From positions 1-61,828 of the forward strand of contig CAZMLE010000017.1 of the NCBI GenBank assembly GCA_964567045.1: a DNA stretch of 61,828 nt, read 5' to 3'. Under the pieces are notes generated by a model that saw only the letters and a program-made list of their open reading frames with translations, did not search any database and was not told the origin of the DNA. The DNA comes from JAFNGF01 sp964567045. Lineage in GTDB: Bacteria > Planctomycetota > Phycisphaerae > Sedimentisphaerales > Anaerobacaceae. Below are positions 59,305 through 61,828 of this stretch, piece after piece (position 1 is the stretch's first letter; each line of letters opens with the position of its first letter). Position numbers and translations under genes: made by a program.

Positions 59305-61437
59305 ATGAAGACAGAAACGAACCATAAACCGCCCCAAAAGACCGGAGTTTACCCTGAGCGCAGCCGAAGGGCCGTCGGATGTGTCAGAACGCTGGGGCCT
59401 GTTCCCAACCTGGAGGAGCACGTCCAACCCGATTGGTGGCGGTCCATTTTCAATGCGCTTTATCTGAAAACCGATGGCGACGTAGTAGACGACCCAGAGA
59501 TAACCGTCAGAGAGGTTGACCTTTTCTCCGAGATGCTTGGCCTAACGCCGAATGACAAAGTTCTGGACCTGTGCTGTGGACAGGGACGCATCTGTCTTGA
59601 GCTGGCGCGAAGGGGATTCAGCAGTGTTGAAGGGCTGGACCGCTCTCGCTACCTGATTCAGAAAGCCAAGACCCAGAGCAAGAAAGAAGGTTTGAGCATT
59701 AAATTCAAAGAAGGGGACGCTCGAAAGCTGCCGTACCAGGCGGATACGTTCGATGTTGTGATGATTGTGGGCAACAGCTTCGGCTATTTCGAAACGCCGC
59801 AGGATGATGTCAGAGTCTTAAAAGAGGTTCTGCGGGTGCTGAAGCCCTGGGGAAAACTCCTTATTGACGCGGCTGACGGCGAACATTTGCGCAGGCGTTT
59901 CCAGCCGAGGTCCTGGGAGTGGGTCGATAAGAACTATTTCGTCTGCAGGGAGCGCTGCCTGTCGCTGGATAAAAATCGTTTGATCTCTCGAGAGGTTATC
60001 ACTCACGTGCAAAAAGGGGTGGTTGCCGACCAATTTTACGCCGAACGGCTTTATACGGGCCAGAACATGAAGGAGCTGTTAGGCAAGGCCGGTTTCAGCG
60101 ATGTGACCCTTCAATGCGAGATGTCTCCTGATTCCCGTCGCAATCAGGACCTGGGAATGATGGAAAGACGCATCATAGTAACAGCCGCCGTCAGAAAAGA
60201 CTGGACCCCGGCCAAGAGAAGAAAGCAGATGATCGGCGACCTTGTTGTCATTCTCGGCGACCCGAGCAAGCCAGACGCCCTCAAACCGTTGCGTATTTTC
60301 GATGATGACGATTTCTACACCATCGACCAACTGAAAGACGCACTGCGGGAGCTGGATAGGTACAATATCACCTATCTGGACAACCACGACACCTTGTACA
60401 ATGACCTGATGAAGCTCAAGGGTAAGGCCGACCTGGTATTTAACCTTTGTGACGAAGGCTACTGCAATGATGCTCGAAAAGAGCTGCACATACCCTCTTT
60501 GCTGGAGGTATTTGGCTTCGCATATACAGGTAGCGGGCCGCAGTGCCTGGCCTTCTGTTATGACAAGTCGCTTGTACGCGGTATCGGCAACGAAATGCTA
60601 ATCCCCGTACCCGAAGCGGTCTTTATCAAACCACAGGATGACACCTTTGAGCTTCCATTCGGATTCCCGGTTCTTGTAAAGCCCAACTTCGGCGATTCGA
60701 GTTTCGGCATAACCCAGCGAAGCGTAGCAAACACCGTTGAAGAAGTTGTCAACGCCATCTCAGATATACGAGAAAAGTTTGGTTATGACAAGCCAATCTT
60801 GGTTGAGGAGTTTCTCTCCGGCAGGGACTTTACCGTGGGAATCATCGGGAACCTTCCCGATGCGTATACGGTTTTGCCCATTATCGAAGAAGACTATTCA
60901 TCGCTGCCTCCAGACCTTCCGAGAATATGCGGCTATGAGGCCAAGTGGCTGCCCGATTCACCATACTGGAACGTCAGGTCGGCCCCGGCTAATCTGCCTG
61001 ACGATATGGAGAAGTTCGTTATTGAGTGCTGCTTGAAGCTTTTTGAGCGACTCGAGTGCAGGGATTACTGTCGTTTTGACTGGCGTGTCAGCGCAAAGGG
61101 CGAACCTAAGATATTGGAGGTCAACCCCAATCCGGGATGGTGCTGGGATGGTCACCTGGCAAAAATGGCCAAGGTCGGCGGCATGTCTTATCCGCAGATG
61201 CTCGGTGCTGTCCTGACCGCAGCCGAGGAGCGACTGGGTGTTCAGCAGGCTCGCAACGGCCACGTCAATGGCTATCCGCTGTTTGAGAGCCCCACCTTGA
61301 AAAAAGCCACAGAGGCCACAGAGTTCACAGAGATAAAGAAATTGAATACTTCTTCTGATTCCTTGGTGCTCTCTGGGGCAAAAACCAAAAATGGTAGCGC
61401 TGTAAGGGCCCCCACTTCAGCCCCCGCATCTTCCTGA
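59305..61437 (+). CDS. Class I methyltransferase fused to an ATP-grasp (Ddl-like) ligase
   Basis: A 710-residue cytoplasmic protein. Residues about 40-295 are a SAM methyltransferase (VLDLCCGQGRICLELA about 84-99, FDVVMIVGNSFGYFE, VLKPWGKLLIDAADGE). About 310-655 is a D-Ala-D-Ala-ligase-type ATP-grasp (YTGSGPQCLAFCYDKS, PVLVKPNFGDSSFGI, ILEVNPNPGWCWDGHL). Both keep their motifs, so one chain should methylate and ligate, perhaps forming a modified peptide or amide. The N-terminus has VYPERSRRAVG from a dispersed palindrome (59352-59371), and the tail KKATEATEFTEIK comes from a CCACAGAG repeat, with further repeat-coded residues to the end. No peptidoglycan or natural-product genes are adjacent. 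Product unknown. Confidence 0.88.
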   Translation: MKTETNHKPPQKTGVYPERSRRAVGCVRTLGPVPNLEEHVQPDWWRSIFNALYLKTDGDVVDDPEITVREVDLFSEMLGLTPNDKVLDLCCGQGRICLELARRGFSSVEGLDRSRYLIQKAKTQSKKEGLSIKFKEGDARKLPYQADTFDVVMIVGNSFGYFETPQDDVRVLKEVLRVLKPWGKLLIDAADGEHLRRRFQPRSWEWVDKNYFVCRERCLSLDKNRLISREVITHVQKGVVADQFYAERLYTGQNMKELLGKAGFSDVTLQCEMSPDSRRNQDLGMMERRIIVTAAVRKDWTPAKRRKQMIGDLVVILGDPSKPDALKPLRIFDDDDFYTIDQLKDALRELDRYNITYLDNHDTLYNDLMKLKGKADLVFNLCDEGYCNDARKELHIPSLLEVFGFAYTGSGPQCLAFCYDKSLVRGIGNEMLIPVPEAVFIKPQDDTFELPFGFPVLVKPNFGDSSFGITQRSVANTVEEVVNAISDIREKFGYDKPILVEEFLSGRDFTVGIIGNLPDAYTVLPIIEEDYSSLPPDLPRICGYEAKWLPDSPYWNVRSAPANLPDDMEKFVIECCLKLFERLECRDYCRFDWRVSAKGEPKILEVNPNPGWCWDGHLAKMAKVGGMSYPQMLGAVLTAAEERLGVQQARNGHVNGYPLFESPTLKKATEATEFTEIKKLNTSSDSLVLSGAKTKNGSAVRAPTSAPASS
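59352..59371. repeat. In-frame palindrome CCCTGAGCGCAGCCGAAGGG in the fusion gene
   Basis: Perfect-ended 20-mer coding for PERSRR; reverse orientation of the copy in dapB (46964-46983). Confidence 0.8.
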
Positions 61438-61598
61438 CGCATTAACCGCAGAGGACGCCAAGAGCGCTGAGCCGAGGGATCATGAACGCCAATGTCTCTC
61501 CGACCTCTGCGAACTCAGCGATAAGAAGTCTGCGGCAGCGTTCCTTCGAGCGCCCCCGCTTTCGCGGGGGTTTGCGCTGAGTCTGCCGAAGGGGCAGG

Positions 61599-61733
61599 TC
61601 AATCTGGATACATCAGATATTTCTTTCGGACCTCAAGAAATGATTTCAACTCTGGCTGCCAGCTTTTTTTGAGTTCTTCGAGCGATGACTGGGCGGTAAT
61701 GGCGTTGCGGACCGATGATACCAATTCAAGATA
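61599..61733 (-). pseudogene. 3' fragment of a protein gene
   Basis: Minus-strand translation gives 44 residues with natural composition (SVRNAITAQSSLEELKKSWQ, FLEVRKKYLMYPD) ending in TGA. An in-frame TAA stands directly before it and there is no start. It looks like the tail of a longer gene cut by a rearrangement. Family not recognised. Confidence 0.4.
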
Positions 61734-61788
61734 TTAAGTGCCGACAGCCGATAGGTATTCCAGAGAAAATTCTTTAAGGAGTTCTGGA

Positions 61789-61828
61789 ATGCTAAGACCA
61801 TTAACAGTAAAAAGCACCCTCAACCCAA
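61789..61828 (+). CDS. Start of a truncated gene at the window edge
   Basis: ATG at 61789 with AAGGAG (61776-61781) at seven-base spacing, opening MLRPLTVKSTLNP before the window ends. Too short to identify. Confidence 0.4.
   Translation, partial: MLRPLTVKSTLNP

Larger units (their letters stand above)
61438..61828. other. Right-end gap: repeats, gene fragment and next gene start
   Basis: ACCGCAGAGGACGCCAAGAG with a CTCTGCGAACTCAGCG partner (about 61446-61522), then a CCCCCGCTTTCGCGGGGG hairpin (61553-61570). A minus-strand fragment follows at 61599-61733, and a rightward gene starts at 61789. Confidence 0.5.

Overview
The window looks like a metagenome-type contig from a Planctomycetota bacterium, most likely Phycisphaerae-like. 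This is an inference from gene content: many Tat-exported Gfo/Idh/MocA oxidoreductases, a type I sulfatase, a prepilin-type protein with a planctomycete-style C-terminus, secreted ankyrin and PQQ-propeller proteins, and NEW3-ABC operons. There is no rRNA to confirm it. Base composition is moderate, and almost every intergenic gap, plus roughly eighteen coding genes, carries short palindromic repeats.

Layout. 1-4280 (minus): [NiFe]-hydrogenase maturation genes hypF, hypC and the first part of hypD, interrupted by an AbiGi-like phage-resistance gene. 4404-8134: a tRNA-Ala(GGC) with its own promoter, a fused trehalose-6-phosphate synthase/phosphatase, an MscS-type channel, then a tRNA-like 3' fragment and a large three-helix inverted-repeat structure. 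8323-16110 (plus): four Tat-exported Gfo/Idh/MocA paralogues interleaved with an FGE-fold protein and an unknown exported protein. 16342-29197: a small membrane protein, a heparinase II/III-family protein, a nitrilase-family amidase, two exported ankyrin proteins, a PQQ propeller, a uroporphyrinogen-decarboxylase-family protein, an outer-membrane barrel and a large modular glycosidase. Together these resemble an extracellular or periplasmic glycan-degradation region.

29178-43364 (all minus): a PurF homologue with Ser in place of the N-terminal Cys, a HEAT-repeat protein with a Gfo/Idh/MocA protein, an APC amino-acid permease, an exported O-methyltransferase, and a six-gene operon (NEW3 protein, ABC ATPase, ABC-2 permease, sulfatase, Gfo/Idh/MocA, double metallo-beta-lactamase protein). 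43661-47585 (plus): another Gfo/Idh/MocA protein, a GH5-like hydrolase, bacterioferritin and dapB. 47592-58761 (all minus): a pseudopilin, glmS, glnA, a retropepsin-like protease, clpB, kbl with tdh, and an eighth Gfo/Idh/MocA gene. 59305-61437 (plus): a methyltransferase/ATP-grasp ligase fusion, followed by a broken gene fragment and the start of one more gene at the window edge.

The most unusual signals are the in-frame repeat peptides scattered through unrelated proteins, the structured element at 7974-8134 beside a tRNA-like fragment, the methyltransferase/ATP-grasp fusion, the Ser1 PurF homologue, and the defence-type gene inside the hyp cluster. I found no CRISPR array, rRNA or transposase.
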